NCBI GenBank assembly: GCA_023416655.1
Contig: JAEZHK010000041.1
Span: forward strand, 1 to 60,879
From: Bacillota bacterium
Lineage (GTDB): Bacteria > Bacillota > Clostridia > Christensenellales > Aristaeellaceae
DNA length: 60,879 nt
Direction: 5' to 3'
The position numbers were made by a program, and so were the translations under genes. Every line of letters begins with the position of its first letter. The stretch's first letter is position 1. The notes beneath the pieces are model-generated. The model made no database searches. It was not told the origin of the DNA and saw only the letters and a program-made list of their open reading frames with translations. Shown in pieces: positions 16,627-25,594 of the stretch.

Positions 16627-17286
16627 ATGGTTGCAAAAAAAGGGAAGCGCCGCGCGCTGATTGCCATCGGGGCGATCCTCATGCTGGCGGCGGCGCTGGC
16701 GACCTACGTGGTCGCCAACCTCAACCCGGTCGTCATCGCGATGGCCGAGGCGCGCGCGCGGCAGCTGGCGGTGGCGGCGATCAACCGAGCGGTCGCGCAG
16801 GTGATGCAGGATTCCGTCAGCTATTCGGATTTGATCCAGGTGTCCACAGACGGGAACGGCCGCGTAACCCTGATCCGCGCCAACACGATCCTGATGAACG
16901 AGCTGGCCTCCAAGACCGCGCTGACCGTGCAGAAAAATCTGGCGGAACTGGAAGACGAAGGCGTGACGCTGCCGCTGGGCTCGGCCTTCGGCATCAAGGT
17001 GCTCAGCAGTTCCGGCCCGCGCATCGTCGTGGGCGTATTGCCTGTGGGTTCGATCACCACCCGGTTTGTGACGGCCTTCGAGACCGCCGGCATCAACCAG
17101 ACCCGCCACGAGATCTCGCTGGAGACGTCCACGCAGATGCGCATCGTGATCCCGACCGGCGCAGCCACCGTGTCCATCGTCACCACCGTTCCGGTGGCCG
17201 AGGCGATCATCGTGGGCGAGGTGCCCAACTCCTACGTCAACGTGCCGGACGTGGACAGCATGCTGAACTTGATCCCCAACAGCTAG
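16627..17286 (+). CDS. yunB: Sporulation protein YunB
   Basis: 219 residues from ATG 16627 (GGAGTGGATCGGCAG upstream). One N-terminal membrane segment (RALIAIGAILMLAAALATYVVANL) precedes a soluble domain with the YunB pattern: AEARARQLAVAAINRAV, VTLIRANTILMNELASKTALTVQKNLAEL, PLGSAFGIKVLSSSGPRI, and VPVAEAIIVGEVPNSYVNV at the end. In Bacillus yunB is a mother-cell (sigma-E) sporulation gene of unknown biochemical role. Its presence marks this organism as an endospore former. I could not identify a convincing sigma-E promoter upstream. Repeat element B1 begins one nucleotide after the stop codon. Confidence 0.9.
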   Translation: MVAKKGKRRALIAIGAILMLAAALATYVVANLNPVVIAMAEARARQLAVAAINRAVAQVMQDSVSYSDLIQVSTDGNGRVTLIRANTILMNELASKTALTVQKNLAELEDEGVTLPLGSAFGIKVLSSSGPRIVVGVLPVGSITTRFVTAFETAGINQTRHEISLETSTQMRIVIPTGAATVSIVTTVPVAEAIIVGEVPNSYVNVPDVDSMLNLIPNS

Positions 17287-17500
17287 GGCAATCGCTTCCG
17301 CCCATGGCGTAAGCGATTGCGAAGGAACGGGGCCGGATTTCTAAATTTCCTGCGGGAAATTCCGGGCGAAATCCGGATGGCAGGGTATTGATTTCCCGTC
17401 GGGCGGGCAAGCGCGCCCTTTGGGGAAATCCATAAGTACCGACAAAGCCGGTGCTTATGATCGAAGATGGAGGGCTGCGGCCCTCCAAGCCTCCCAAGGG
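17287..17500 (+). repeat. Multi-hairpin element, copy B1
   Basis: Begins one nt after the yunB stop. H1 17288-17320 (GCAATCGCTT/AAGCGATTGC), H2 17333-17376 (CCGGATTTC/GAAATCCGG with inner hairpin and the CCGGGC internal loop), linker GGTATTG, H3 17390-17430 (GATTTCCC/GGGAAATC), H4 17431-17459 (CATAAG/CTTATG), H5 17468-17487 (TGGAGGGC/GCCCTCCA). About 90 bp of unremarkable sequence then separates it from the GNAT gene. Confidence 0.85.
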
Positions 17501-17594
17501 CCGGACACCCACCAGTCTTTTCAGCGAACGAATTGATATTCCCATCCACAGGCGTTACAATGAAGCCAGACAGTGAGTGCGGAGGATGAAGCGC

Positions 17595-18068
17595 ATGGAG
17601 ATACAAACGCTGGACGAAAGATTTCGAGGCGCGGTGGATGGCTACGTCCGGTGCCTCTGGGGCGGGCCGATGTGCGCGACGATGGGCACGCTCTACGACA
17701 TGAGCGGGCTGCCCGGCTTCGTGGCGTCGGATGAGGGCGCCCTGCTCGGCGCGCTTGTGTACCGCGTGGCGGGCGGCGAGATGGAGGTCAGCGCGCTGTT
17801 CTCGCTGGTGGAGGGGCAGGGCGCGGGCAGAAAACTCTTGGACGCGGCGGCGGAAGAGGCCAGAAGGCTCGGCCTCAAACGGCTGTGGCTGATCACCACC
17901 AACGACAACACCCGCGCGATCCGCTTCTACCAGCGCTACGGCTTCCGGTTAAAAGCCGTGCACATCGGCGCGGTGAACGAGGCGCGCAGGCTCAAGCCCT
18001 CAATCCCGCTCGTCGGAGACGGCGGTATCCCCATCGAGCACGAGTTCGAGTTTGAGATCATCCTGTAA
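17595..18068 (+). CDS. GNAT-family N-acetyltransferase
   Basis: 157 residues from ATG 17595, chosen because GGAGG lies 9 nt upstream, whereas two earlier in-frame ATGs overlap that site. Acetyl-CoA binding motif A is VEGQGAGRKLLDAAAEEARRLG (about 75-96); LITTNDNTRAIRFYQRYGFRLKAVH is the C-terminal motif B region. Acceptor unknown. Followed by a strong terminator. Confidence 0.85.
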   Translation: MEIQTLDERFRGAVDGYVRCLWGGPMCATMGTLYDMSGLPGFVASDEGALLGALVYRVAGGEMEVSALFSLVEGQGAGRKLLDAAAEEARRLGLKRLWLITTNDNTRAIRFYQRYGFRLKAVHIGAVNEARRLKPSIPLVGDGGIPIEHEFEFEIIL

Positions 18069-18073
18069 TCATC

Positions 18074-18107
18074 AGGCTCCCGCGCCATAGCTAACGCGGG
18101 AGCCTTT
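18074..18107 (+). terminator. Terminator of the GNAT gene
   Basis: AGGCTCCCGCG / CGCGGGAGCCT perfect 11-bp stem followed by TTT, six nt after the stop. Confidence 0.85.
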
Positions 18108-18111
18108 GCGT

Positions 18112-18303
18112 AGGTATGCATCGTTCCCTTCCAGGGGTTCGGGGCCGCGCCCCGATTCATTTACGGCAACCGGAGGGCGGCATGTACGGCCGCAGGTTGC
18201 CCATTCCGATTCGCGCGCAGGCCTGCCCGCAAGCCCACGGCTTGCAAGGCCTGCGCCGTTCCCTCGCGGGCGAAAGGCGCTTGCGGATTTCGCCCGCTGG
18301 GCT
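18112..18303 (-). repeat. Multi-hairpin element, copy A3 (divergent sequence, same architecture)
   Basis: Starts right after the ZIP transporter stop. H1 18266-18297 (GCGGGCGAAA/TTTCGCCCGC), H2 18215-18256 (GCGCAGGCC/GGCCTGCGC with an inner GCAAGCC stem), linker GGAATG, H3 18165-18201 (GGCAACC/GGTTGCC), H4 18139-18155 (TCGGGGC/GCCCCGA), then GAAGGGAACG as in A4. Nearly every stem differs in sequence from the other copies yet pairs perfectly. Confidence 0.75.
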
Positions 18304-19098
18304 TTAGCCCAATGCCACATCCAGGATCATCATGATCAGGAAGCCCGCCATCACGCCCATGGTGCCCACGTTGGAGTGCTCGCCCAGGTGCGCCTCGGGG
18401 ATCAGCTCCTCCACCACCACGTACATCATGGCGCCCGCCGCGAAGGCGAGCATCCAGGGCATGTAGGGCGCGATGAAGGTGGCGAGCAGCACCGTGGCCA
18501 GACCGAAGATGGGCTCCACGATGCCCGACATGCTGCCCATGACGAACGCCCGGCCGACGCGCATGCCCTCCTGCCGCAGAGGCAGCGAAACCGCCGCGCC
18601 CTCCGGGAAATTCTGGATGCCGATGCCCAGCGCCAGCGCCAGCGCCGAGGCGTACAGGCCTATGTCGCCGCCATGCTGCGCAGCCCGCGCGAACGAAAGG
18701 CCCACCGCCATGCCCTCGGGGATGTTGTGCAGCGTGACCGCCATGACGAGCAGCGTCGTGCGCCGCATCGACGAGGAGAGGCCCTCCGCCTGGGTGGAGC
18801 CGATGTGCAGGTGGGGGATCAGCATGTCCAGCCCGTACAAAAACGCAATGCCGATGATGAAGCCGCCCGCCGCCGGAATCCATCCGATGCCGCCCGCGGC
18901 CTCGGCCTCCTCGATGGCGGGGATCAGAAGGCTCCACACCGACGCCGCGATCATCACGCCCGCCGCAAAGCCCAGGAAGATCTTCTGGATGCCTCCGGTC
19001 ATCTCCTTGCGGAAGATGAACACCATCGCCGCGCCCAGCACCGTCATCAAAAATGTAAAGCCCGTGCCCCCCGCGGCCCACAAAAGCGCCTGACCCAT
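18304..19098 (-). CDS. ZIP-family divalent metal transporter
   Basis: 264 residues, about eight transmembrane segments. The conserved metal-path helices are VTLHNIPEGMAVGLSFA (about 119-135) and LALGIGIQNFPEGAAVSLPL (about 155-174), the HNxPEG and QNxPEG signatures of the ZupT/GufA type. The loop between helices 3 and 4 contains HLHIG. It probably imports zinc, manganese or iron across the cytoplasmic membrane. Start ATG 19096-19098 with AAAGGAT upstream. No metal-responsive operator recognised. Confidence 0.92.
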   Translation of the reverse strand: MGQALLWAAGGTGFTFLMTVLGAAMVFIFRKEMTGGIQKIFLGFAAGVMIAASVWSLLIPAIEEAEAAGGIGWIPAAGGFIIGIAFLYGLDMLIPHLHIGSTQAEGLSSSMRRTTLLVMAVTLHNIPEGMAVGLSFARAAQHGGDIGLYASALALALGIGIQNFPEGAAVSLPLRQEGMRVGRAFVMGSMSGIVEPIFGLATVLLATFIAPYMPWMLAFAAGAMMYVVVEELIPEAHLGEHSNVGTMGVMAGFLIMMILDVALG

Positions 19099-19158
19099 AT
19101 CCTTTCACCCTTCCTCTGTGCGAAACCGAGACATTCTCCCAGCCGTATCCAGCGTAGC

Positions 19159-19202
19159 AAAAAACCGCCCGCGCTGTCAACCGGATTTCCGGCGGCGCGG
19201 GC
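19159..19202 (-). terminator. Terminator of the FGGY kinase gene
   Basis: Minus strand GCCCGCGC (19195-19202) pairs with GCGCGGGC (19167-19174), enclosing a smaller CCGGAAATCCGG hairpin; a T6 run follows. Confidence 0.85.
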
Positions 19203-19236
19203 AGTTCATGGCAGATTTCTTTGTTTTCCTCCGCTA

Positions 19237-20718
19237 CTATACGTTCCGCGTCGCAGCGTACAGCGCGCGGTAATGCTTGAAGCACTCGTTGTAGGCCGCG
19301 TGTCGGGCGGGGTCGGGCAGATAGGTGCCCAGCTTCTTCACGAGCAGCGCCGCGCCCTCCGCGAGGCTTTTAAATTCGCCCGTGGCGACGCCGGTCAGAA
19401 GGATGCTGCCGATGATGCCCGCCTCGCTGTCACCCAGCGAATCGATCGGGAGGCCCAGCACGTCCGCCTTGATCTGCAGCCACTTCCCGGACTTCGCGCC
19501 GCCGCCGGTGGCGTGCAGCCGCTCGATTTCGATGCCCGCGCGCCCCAGCGCCTCGACGTTAACGCGCATCTCGTAGGCGATGCCCTCCAGCACCGCCTTG
19601 AAAAGGTCGGAAAGCGAATGCTCGATGGTGAGGCCGGTGATCACACCCTTCGCGCCGGGGTCCATGTAGGGCGTGCCCGCGCCCGCGAAGTGGGGCAGCA
19701 CGTAGATGCCGGTGGGCTCCTCCCCCATGTCGCGCTCCAGCGCCCAGTAGACATTCTTCCCGGCTTTTTCGGCTTCCGCCCTGGCGCCGCCCGCCAGCCG
19801 GTCCGCAAACCACTTGACCAGCGCGCCGCCGGTGAAGGAGAACGCGTAGGTGGCGTACAGGTCGCCCGCGGCGAAAGGCACCATCGCGTAGCCGCCCGCG
19901 CCCATCACGGCGGGATCGGAGACGGCGGGGAAAACCGGCGTCACGCACTGGGTCGTGCCCGCGCCGTCCACCGCCACGCCGCGCTCGAATACGCCCGAGC
20001 CGACCGCCGCCGCCACCTGATCGTGGCAGCCGGAGACGACCAGAACGTCCGGCGAAAGGCCCAGCGCCCGCCGGAGCGCCTCGCGCACCGGCCCCGCCGC
20101 CGTGCCCGAGGGCACGGGCTTTGAGAGAAGCGCGGGGTCGATGCCCGCGTAGTCCAGCATCTCCCGGCTCCAGGCCTTTTGATGGATGTCCAGCGCCATG
20201 GTCCGGGACGCCAGCGAATAATCGATCTGACGGACGCCCGTCAGCATGTACACGATGAAATCCTGCATGAGGAGGATGCATTTCGCCTTTTGCAAAAGCT
20301 CCGGCCTGTTGCGGCGGACCCACAAAAGCTTTGGCAGGCTGTACATGGCGTGGGGCGTCATGCCGGTGATCCCCGCCACGCGCTCCGCGCCCAGTGCCTC
20401 CGCGATCTCCTCGCATTCCGCGACGCCCCGAGGGTCGGTGTAGAGCATCAGGTCCATCAGCGGCTCGTCATTTTCGTCCAGCACCGCAAAGCTCTCGCCG
20501 AAGGAACTGACGCCGATGCCCTTGATGTCCGGCGCGGCGGCCGCCGCCTCCCGGATCAGTTCCCGGATCGCCTGCCAGATGGCGCGGGGGTCCACCTCAT
20601 GTTCCGACCGGGAGCGGGCGGCCGGGTACTCCCGGTAGGCGTGGAAGCGCGCGCCGCTGTGGTCGTAGACCGCGATCTTGCAGCCGGTGGTGCCGATGTC
20701 GATGCCCGCGATGGACAT
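19237..20718 (-). CDS. FGGY-family carbohydrate kinase (xylulokinase-like)
   Basis: 493 residues from ATG 20716-20718 (GAGGAGGGTTTCC upstream). Phosphate-1 motif IAGIDIGTTGCKIAVYD (3-19), VSSFGESFAVLDE, the central VVSGCHDQVAAAVGSGV, DGAGTTQCVTP (phosphate-2), and HATGGGAKSGKWLQIKADVLG (adenosine motif, about 415-435) define the FGGY fold. Length and motifs fit xylulokinase, L-fuculokinase or gluconokinase equally; the call cannot be narrower. It is downstream of a fucose/arabinose isomerase-family gene on the same strand with element A4 between them, so isomerase then kinase is a plausible ketose pathway. Confidence 0.85.
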   Translation of the reverse strand: MSIAGIDIGTTGCKIAVYDHSGARFHAYREYPAARSRSEHEVDPRAIWQAIRELIREAAAAAPDIKGIGVSSFGESFAVLDENDEPLMDLMLYTDPRGVAECEEIAEALGAERVAGITGMTPHAMYSLPKLLWVRRNRPELLQKAKCILLMQDFIVYMLTGVRQIDYSLASRTMALDIHQKAWSREMLDYAGIDPALLSKPVPSGTAAGPVREALRRALGLSPDVLVVSGCHDQVAAAVGSGVFERGVAVDGAGTTQCVTPVFPAVSDPAVMGAGGYAMVPFAAGDLYATYAFSFTGGALVKWFADRLAGGARAEAEKAGKNVYWALERDMGEEPTGIYVLPHFAGAGTPYMDPGAKGVITGLTIEHSLSDLFKAVLEGIAYEMRVNVEALGRAGIEIERLHATGGGAKSGKWLQIKADVLGLPIDSLGDSEAGIIGSILLTGVATGEFKSLAEGAALLVKKLGTYLPDPARHAAYNECFKHYRALYAATRNV

Positions 20719-20767
20719 GGAAACCCTCCTCATGGGGGAGAGGCGACGGGGGCTCCGCCCCCGAACC

Positions 20768-20820
20768 CCCGCAAGGGGAATGATTCCCCCTGGACCCCTC
20801 ACAAAATATAGCAAAGGCAA
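20768..20820 (+). repeat. GC-rich repeat F, copy 3
   Basis: CCCCCGCAAGGGGAATGAT then CCCCCTGGACCCC and ACAAAATATAGCAAAGG, matching copies at 9847 and 9992. A GGGGGCTCCGCCCCC hairpin (20748-20762), also present in copy 2, lies just before it, upstream of the kinase start. Confidence 0.6.
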
Positions 20821-20824
20821 TCAG

Positions 20825-21016
20825 TCTGCCGCTCTGACGTTCCTTCAGACCATTTCCGGCGACCTGTGCGCCGGAAATGCGTTTCCGACATCAGTGCACA
20901 CACTGGTGTCGGAAACATTTCCTTGAGGTCAGTGAGCCGCCCGGAAATTCCGGAGATGTTGGCTCACGCAGCACTTCTTCCTGCGCGTTGAAAAGCCGCC
21001 CGGCGGATTTTCAACG
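20825..21016 (-). repeat. Multi-hairpin element, copy A4
   Basis: H1 begins at the nucleotide following the isomerase stop codon: H1 20986-21016 (CGTTGAAAA/TTTTCAACG, inner CCGCC/GGCGG), H2 20932-20967 (GTGAGCC/GGCTCAC, inner CCGGA/TCCGG), linker GGAAATG, H3 20881-20916 (GTTTCCGACA/TGTCGGAAAC), H4 20853-20877 (TTTCCGGCG/CGCCGGAAA), tail GAAGGAACG. Confidence 0.85.
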
Positions 21017-22417
<1,401 letters not shown>

Positions 22418-22439
22418 GGATTTCCCTTCCTTTTCATCG

Positions 22440-22489
22440 ATAACGTTAATATATAATGGCATTATAAGCGCACCTGCACAAAATGTCAA
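22440..22489 (-). promoter_or_regulatory. Promoter and AACGTT operator of the isomerase gene
   Basis: Minus strand TTGACA (22484-22489), 17-nt spacer, TATAAT (22461-22466). The palindrome ATTAACGTTAT (22440-22450) lies just downstream of the expected transcription start. The stop codon of the mscS gene is inside the -35 box. Confidence 0.8.
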
Positions 22490-23307
22490 CGATTGGCGGT
22501 GGGTTCCTTCAGGTCGATTTCGTAGCGCCGCCCCGGCATGCGAAGGCCGTTTTCGCGGAACAGGCGGCCCACGCGCTCGTTGACATCGAAGAACATGTCC
22601 CAGTAATCGGCGGTGGCGACCCAGGCGCGCACCGTGAACTGGATGCCGCCCTCATTGTAGCCGCCCACGCGCACCAGCGGCGCGGGCTCCGGCAGGACGC
22701 GCGGGTCGGAAAGCGCTTTTAGGATCAGCGCCTTGACCGCCTCCGGGTCCGCGTCGTGGGTGGCGGAGAAACTCATGTCCAAACGGCGCTTTCGGGTGCG
22801 GGTATAGTTGACGATCTGGCCGGAGGACAGCGTCCCGTTGGGCAAAAAGACGATCTTGTCGTCGAAGGTGGCGATCTGGGTGTAGATCAGCCCCACGTCC
22901 AAGACCGTGCCCTCCGAGCCTCCCGCGGCGATGTAGTCGCCCACAATGAAGGGCTTGGTGGCCAGGACCAGAAGCCCGCCCATCAGGTTCATCAGCGTGT
23001 TTTGCACCGACAGCGAGACGGCGAGGCCCGCCACGCCGAGGACCGCGAGCAGCGACGTGATCGGGATGCCCAAAAGCCCGGCCCCGAGGAGGACGGCGAC
23101 GGTGTAGATCACCGTCCGGATCGCGGCCTTGACGAAGGTGAAAAGCGACCGCTCCACCCGGGCGCGCGCAAGCGCCCGGTCCGCAAATCTGCCGACCAGG
23201 CGCGTAAGGATCGCGCACGCGATCAGGACGACCGCGATGTTGAGAAGCCTGTCCACCGTCAGCGTGCCGACGGGGGTTGCGAGAAACGCGTAGAATTTGT
23301 CCAGCAT
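22486..23307 (-). CDS. Small-conductance mechanosensitive channel (MscS family)
   Basis: 273 residues. Three membrane helices (about 22-45, 68-88, 91-125); the third is the pore helix, with GVAGLAVSLSVQNTLMNLMGGLLVLATKPF, then the beta domain IVGDYIAAGGSEGTVLDVGLIYTQIATFDDKIVFLPNGTLSSGQIVNYTRT and a C-terminal alpha-beta domain ending PTANR. Releases osmolytes upon membrane tension. It follows the aminotransferase stop by 6 nt, so it is the last gene of the SCP2-aminotransferase-mscS unit. Confidence 0.92.
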   Translation of the reverse strand: MLDKFYAFLATPVGTLTVDRLLNIAVVLIACAILTRLVGRFADRALARARVERSLFTFVKAAIRTVIYTVAVLLGAGLLGIPITSLLAVLGVAGLAVSLSVQNTLMNLMGGLLVLATKPFIVGDYIAAGGSEGTVLDVGLIYTQIATFDDKIVFLPNGTLSSGQIVNYTRTRKRRLDMSFSATHDADPEAVKALILKALSDPRVLPEPAPLVRVGGYNEGGIQFTVRAWVATADYWDMFFDVNERVGRLFRENGLRMPGRRYEIDLKEPTANR

Positions 23308-23313
23308 TCGCCC

Positions 23314-24555
23314 TTATAGCGCCTCGAACGCTTCGCCCGCGATCTCAATCGTTTCGGCAATGTCCTCGTCCGACAGCGCATAGTTGATGAAGTGGTTGTG
23401 GTGATTGGTCAGGAACACGCCGCGCCTCACCATCTCGGCGATCCAGCGCTGGTGCAGCATCAGCGAGTCGTCGTCGGCCAGCCTGAGGTAAAACAGCGAC
23501 GGCGCGCCGGAGGCGAGCAGCTTGTGGCCGTGCTTCTCGGCAATCGCCACCAGGCCGTCGGTGAGCTTTTTGCCCTTCTCATTCAAAACCTTCGGCAGGT
23601 CAAGTGCCTTCATCTTCTGGATGCAGGCGATGCCCGCCGCGAACGGCACGGCGCTCATCCAGTAGCTGCCGGTGTAAGTGAGGCTGGACACGGCGTTTTT
23701 GAACGCGTCCTTGCCGCAAAGCGCCGACACGTTGTAGCCGTTGGCGATGGCCTTGCAAAAGCAGATCAGGTCGGCCTCGAAGCCGAAGTAGTGGTCGCTG
23801 CCGGCCACATCCAGCCGGAAGCCCGCCCGCACGTCGTCGATGACGAGCAGCGCGCCCGTCTCGTCGCAGATCTTCCGGACGCCCGCCCAGAAGCCTTCCG
23901 CGGGGAACACGTTGTCTACGAAGTTGCCGTGCATGTAGGGCTGGGAGATGACCGCGGCGATCTGGCCCTTGTTCTTCTCAAAGGTCTCCTTGAGGCCCTC
24001 GAGATCGTTCCACGGAACGTACAGGTTGTTGGCCACGTCCTCTTCCAGCACGCCCGGATAGTCCATCTTCTGCGTCCAGGGCGCGACGCCGTGGTAGTAG
24101 CCCTTGAAGAACACGATCTTTTTGCGGCGGGTGTGGGCGCGGGCGGTCATGATGGCGAGGGTGGTCACGTCGCCGCCGTTCTTGGCGAAGAACGCCCAGT
24201 CGGCGGAGGCGACGGTGGAGACCATCAGCTCCGCGAAGTCCACGATCAGGGACGGCGGCGCGGTCACGCAGTCCGCGATGGCCATCTGCTTGATCGCGGC
24301 TTCGTCCACGTCGGGATCGCCGTAGCCCAGCACGTTCGGGCCGTAGGCGCACATGTAGTCGATGAAGCGGTTGCCGTCGAGGTCCCAAAAGTACGTGCCC
24401 TTGGCGCGGCTGGAGAACTGCGGGAACGCGCTGGGCGGGATGTGGCAGCCCTCGGCCGGACCCTGGTGGCCGTACAGCCCCGACGGGATGACACCAATGG
24501 CGCGCTCGAACATGGCGCGCGTCTTTTCATAGCCATAGATTGGATGCATCGTCAT
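23314..24555 (-). CDS. Class III aminotransferase (glutamate-1-semialdehyde aminomutase-like)
   Basis: 413 residues, PLP enzyme. VIDDVRAGFR (Asp240/241) and DLICFCKAIANGYNVSAL with Schiff-base Lys268 are the class III hallmarks; FFAKNGGDVTTLAIMTARAHTRRKKIVFFKGYYHG is the cofactor phosphate region. It is closest in style to glutamate-1-semialdehyde 2,1-aminomutase, but no tetrapyrrole genes are nearby and the neighbours (an SCP2-like lipid-binding protein and a channel) point to another, unidentified substrate. Separated by 6 nt from the gene upstream. Confidence 0.85.
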   Translation of the reverse strand: MTMHPIYGYEKTRAMFERAIGVIPSGLYGHQGPAEGCHIPPSAFPQFSSRAKGTYFWDLDGNRFIDYMCAYGPNVLGYGDPDVDEAAIKQMAIADCVTAPPSLIVDFAELMVSTVASADWAFFAKNGGDVTTLAIMTARAHTRRKKIVFFKGYYHGVAPWTQKMDYPGVLEEDVANNLYVPWNDLEGLKETFEKNKGQIAAVISQPYMHGNFVDNVFPAEGFWAGVRKICDETGALLVIDDVRAGFRLDVAGSDHYFGFEADLICFCKAIANGYNVSALCGKDAFKNAVSSLTYTGSYWMSAVPFAAGIACIQKMKALDLPKVLNEKGKKLTDGLVAIAEKHGHKLLASGAPSLFYLRLADDDSLMLHQRWIAEMVRRGVFLTNHHNHFINYALSDEDIAETIEIAGEAFEAL

Positions 24556-24561
24556 GCCCCC

Positions 24562-25317
24562 CTACGAAAGATAGACCGCCACGCGGTCCAGGATGCGGTT
24601 CAGGTTGTCGATCATCGAGATCATGCCGCGCATTTCGATCTCGCCGCGGCCAATGCAGGCGACGGCGTTGACCTGCCCGTCAAAGAGCTGCCGGGCCAGG
24701 CGCATGGAGGTAAAGTGCATGACGGCGCGGGGCTTTTCCGGCTTTTCGAGGGTGGTCGTCAGCGCGTGGTCTTTGACGCGGATGGTCGCCGCCGGGCCGC
24801 CCTCGATGGACAGCTCAATGTCGCCGTCCACGATGTTGGAGGCGCTGAAGGAACCGATCTTGTCGTGGTTGCCAATCTGCGCAAGCGACTGCGCGATCAC
24901 CGAGAACATCAATTCCGTGCTGACGGCGAAGAACCGCTCGTCCTCAAGCGCCTTGGGCTCGGCCTTCAGGTACTTGGTCAGGATGTCGGTGAGCTTGGTG
25001 AAGCGGCGCAGAAGGAACAGCAAGTGGTGCAGCCCCTTCAAGGGAAAGGGCGTGACGGTGCCGTTGATCATGCCGTTGAACTTTTCGGGCGAGGAAAAGG
25101 AGAGGCGCATGTCGCAATTTAACGCGCCTTCGGTCATCGTGCAGACGCCGTTTTCAAAGTTCAGGGTGGCCGAAGGGCCGCCCTTGACCTTAAAGCCGAG
25201 CTTGAAGGGCTTTTTCACCTGGGCCAGCTGCTTCGCCGCCGGGTCCAGCGCGCACAGCCTGGGCAGCGCGCCCAGCACCCCGTACAGGTTGACGTAAGCA
25301 AGCGTCGTTTGATCCAT
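24562..25317 (-). CDS. SCP2 sterol-binding-like domain protein
   Basis: 251 residues, no signal peptide. Two regions have the SCP2 pattern of a hydrophobic ligand pocket: GGPSATLNFENGVCTMTEGALNCDMRLSFSSPEKFNGMINGTVTPF (about 46-92) and the C-terminal MHFTSMRLARQLFDGQVNAVACIGRGEIEMRGMISMIDNLNRIL. Such domains bind lipids or acyl-CoA, or serve as dimer modules. First gene of a tight three-gene unit with the aminotransferase and mscS, so the gene probably delivers or senses a lipophilic substrate for the aminotransferase (inference). Confidence 0.65.
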   Translation of the reverse strand: MDQTTLAYVNLYGVLGALPRLCALDPAAKQLAQVKKPFKLGFKVKGGPSATLNFENGVCTMTEGALNCDMRLSFSSPEKFNGMINGTVTPFPLKGLHHLLFLLRRFTKLTDILTKYLKAEPKALEDERFFAVSTELMFSVIAQSLAQIGNHDKIGSFSASNIVDGDIELSIEGGPAATIRVKDHALTTTLEKPEKPRAVMHFTSMRLARQLFDGQVNAVACIGRGEIEMRGMISMIDNLNRILDRVAVYLS

Positions 25318-25365
25318 CGCGCTCCCGCCTTGTATGCCAATTTACCGCGCAGCGCGGTATAGTCC

Positions 25366-25394
25366 ATTATACCGCCCCATGCGCGCCAATGCAA
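25366..25394 (-). promoter_or_regulatory. Promoter of the SCP2-aminotransferase-mscS operon
   Basis: Minus strand TTGCAT (25389-25394), 17-nt spacer, TATAAT (25366-25371). The leader contains the hairpin TACCGCGCTGCGCGGTA (25343-25359). Confidence 0.75.
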
Positions 25395-25473
25395 GCCGGA
25401 GTTAAGGCAAACGCTTCCAGATCAAAGATCAGGGGGAATCGTTTTCGGCCTACGCGCGGGCCGGAAAACCGGA

Positions 25474-25558
25474 TTGACAGCCCGCGCGCCGCGTGCTATC
25501 CTATGTTCGGATGGAAGGAACATCCATTTCTTCAATCCACAGGTTAGCAAACGCTAAC
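25474..25558 (+). promoter_or_regulatory. Promoter and candidate operator of the ketopantoate reductase-like gene
   Basis: TTGACA (25474-25479), 17-nt spacer, TATCCT (25497-25502). Downstream in the leader is the palindrome GTTAGC-AAAC-GCTAAC (25543-25558), a good dimer site. Confidence 0.7.
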
Positions 25559-25594
25559 GTCAAGATGCTGGGGGTTCGAAAAGAGGTGGAGCCC

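Noticed and set aside
18106..20124. 672-codon plus-strand frame covering element A3, the ZIP gene and part of the kinase
   Set aside because: Runs antisense through two unrelated real genes and a repeat; no recognisable domain.
12257..21016. CRISPR-like or simple tandem repeat array
   Set aside because: The repeats are dispersed, structured and single at each site; no spacer periodicity exists.
23392..25122. 576-codon plus-strand frame opposite the aminotransferase and SCP2-like genes
   Set aside because: Spans two genuine minus-strand genes; no motif.
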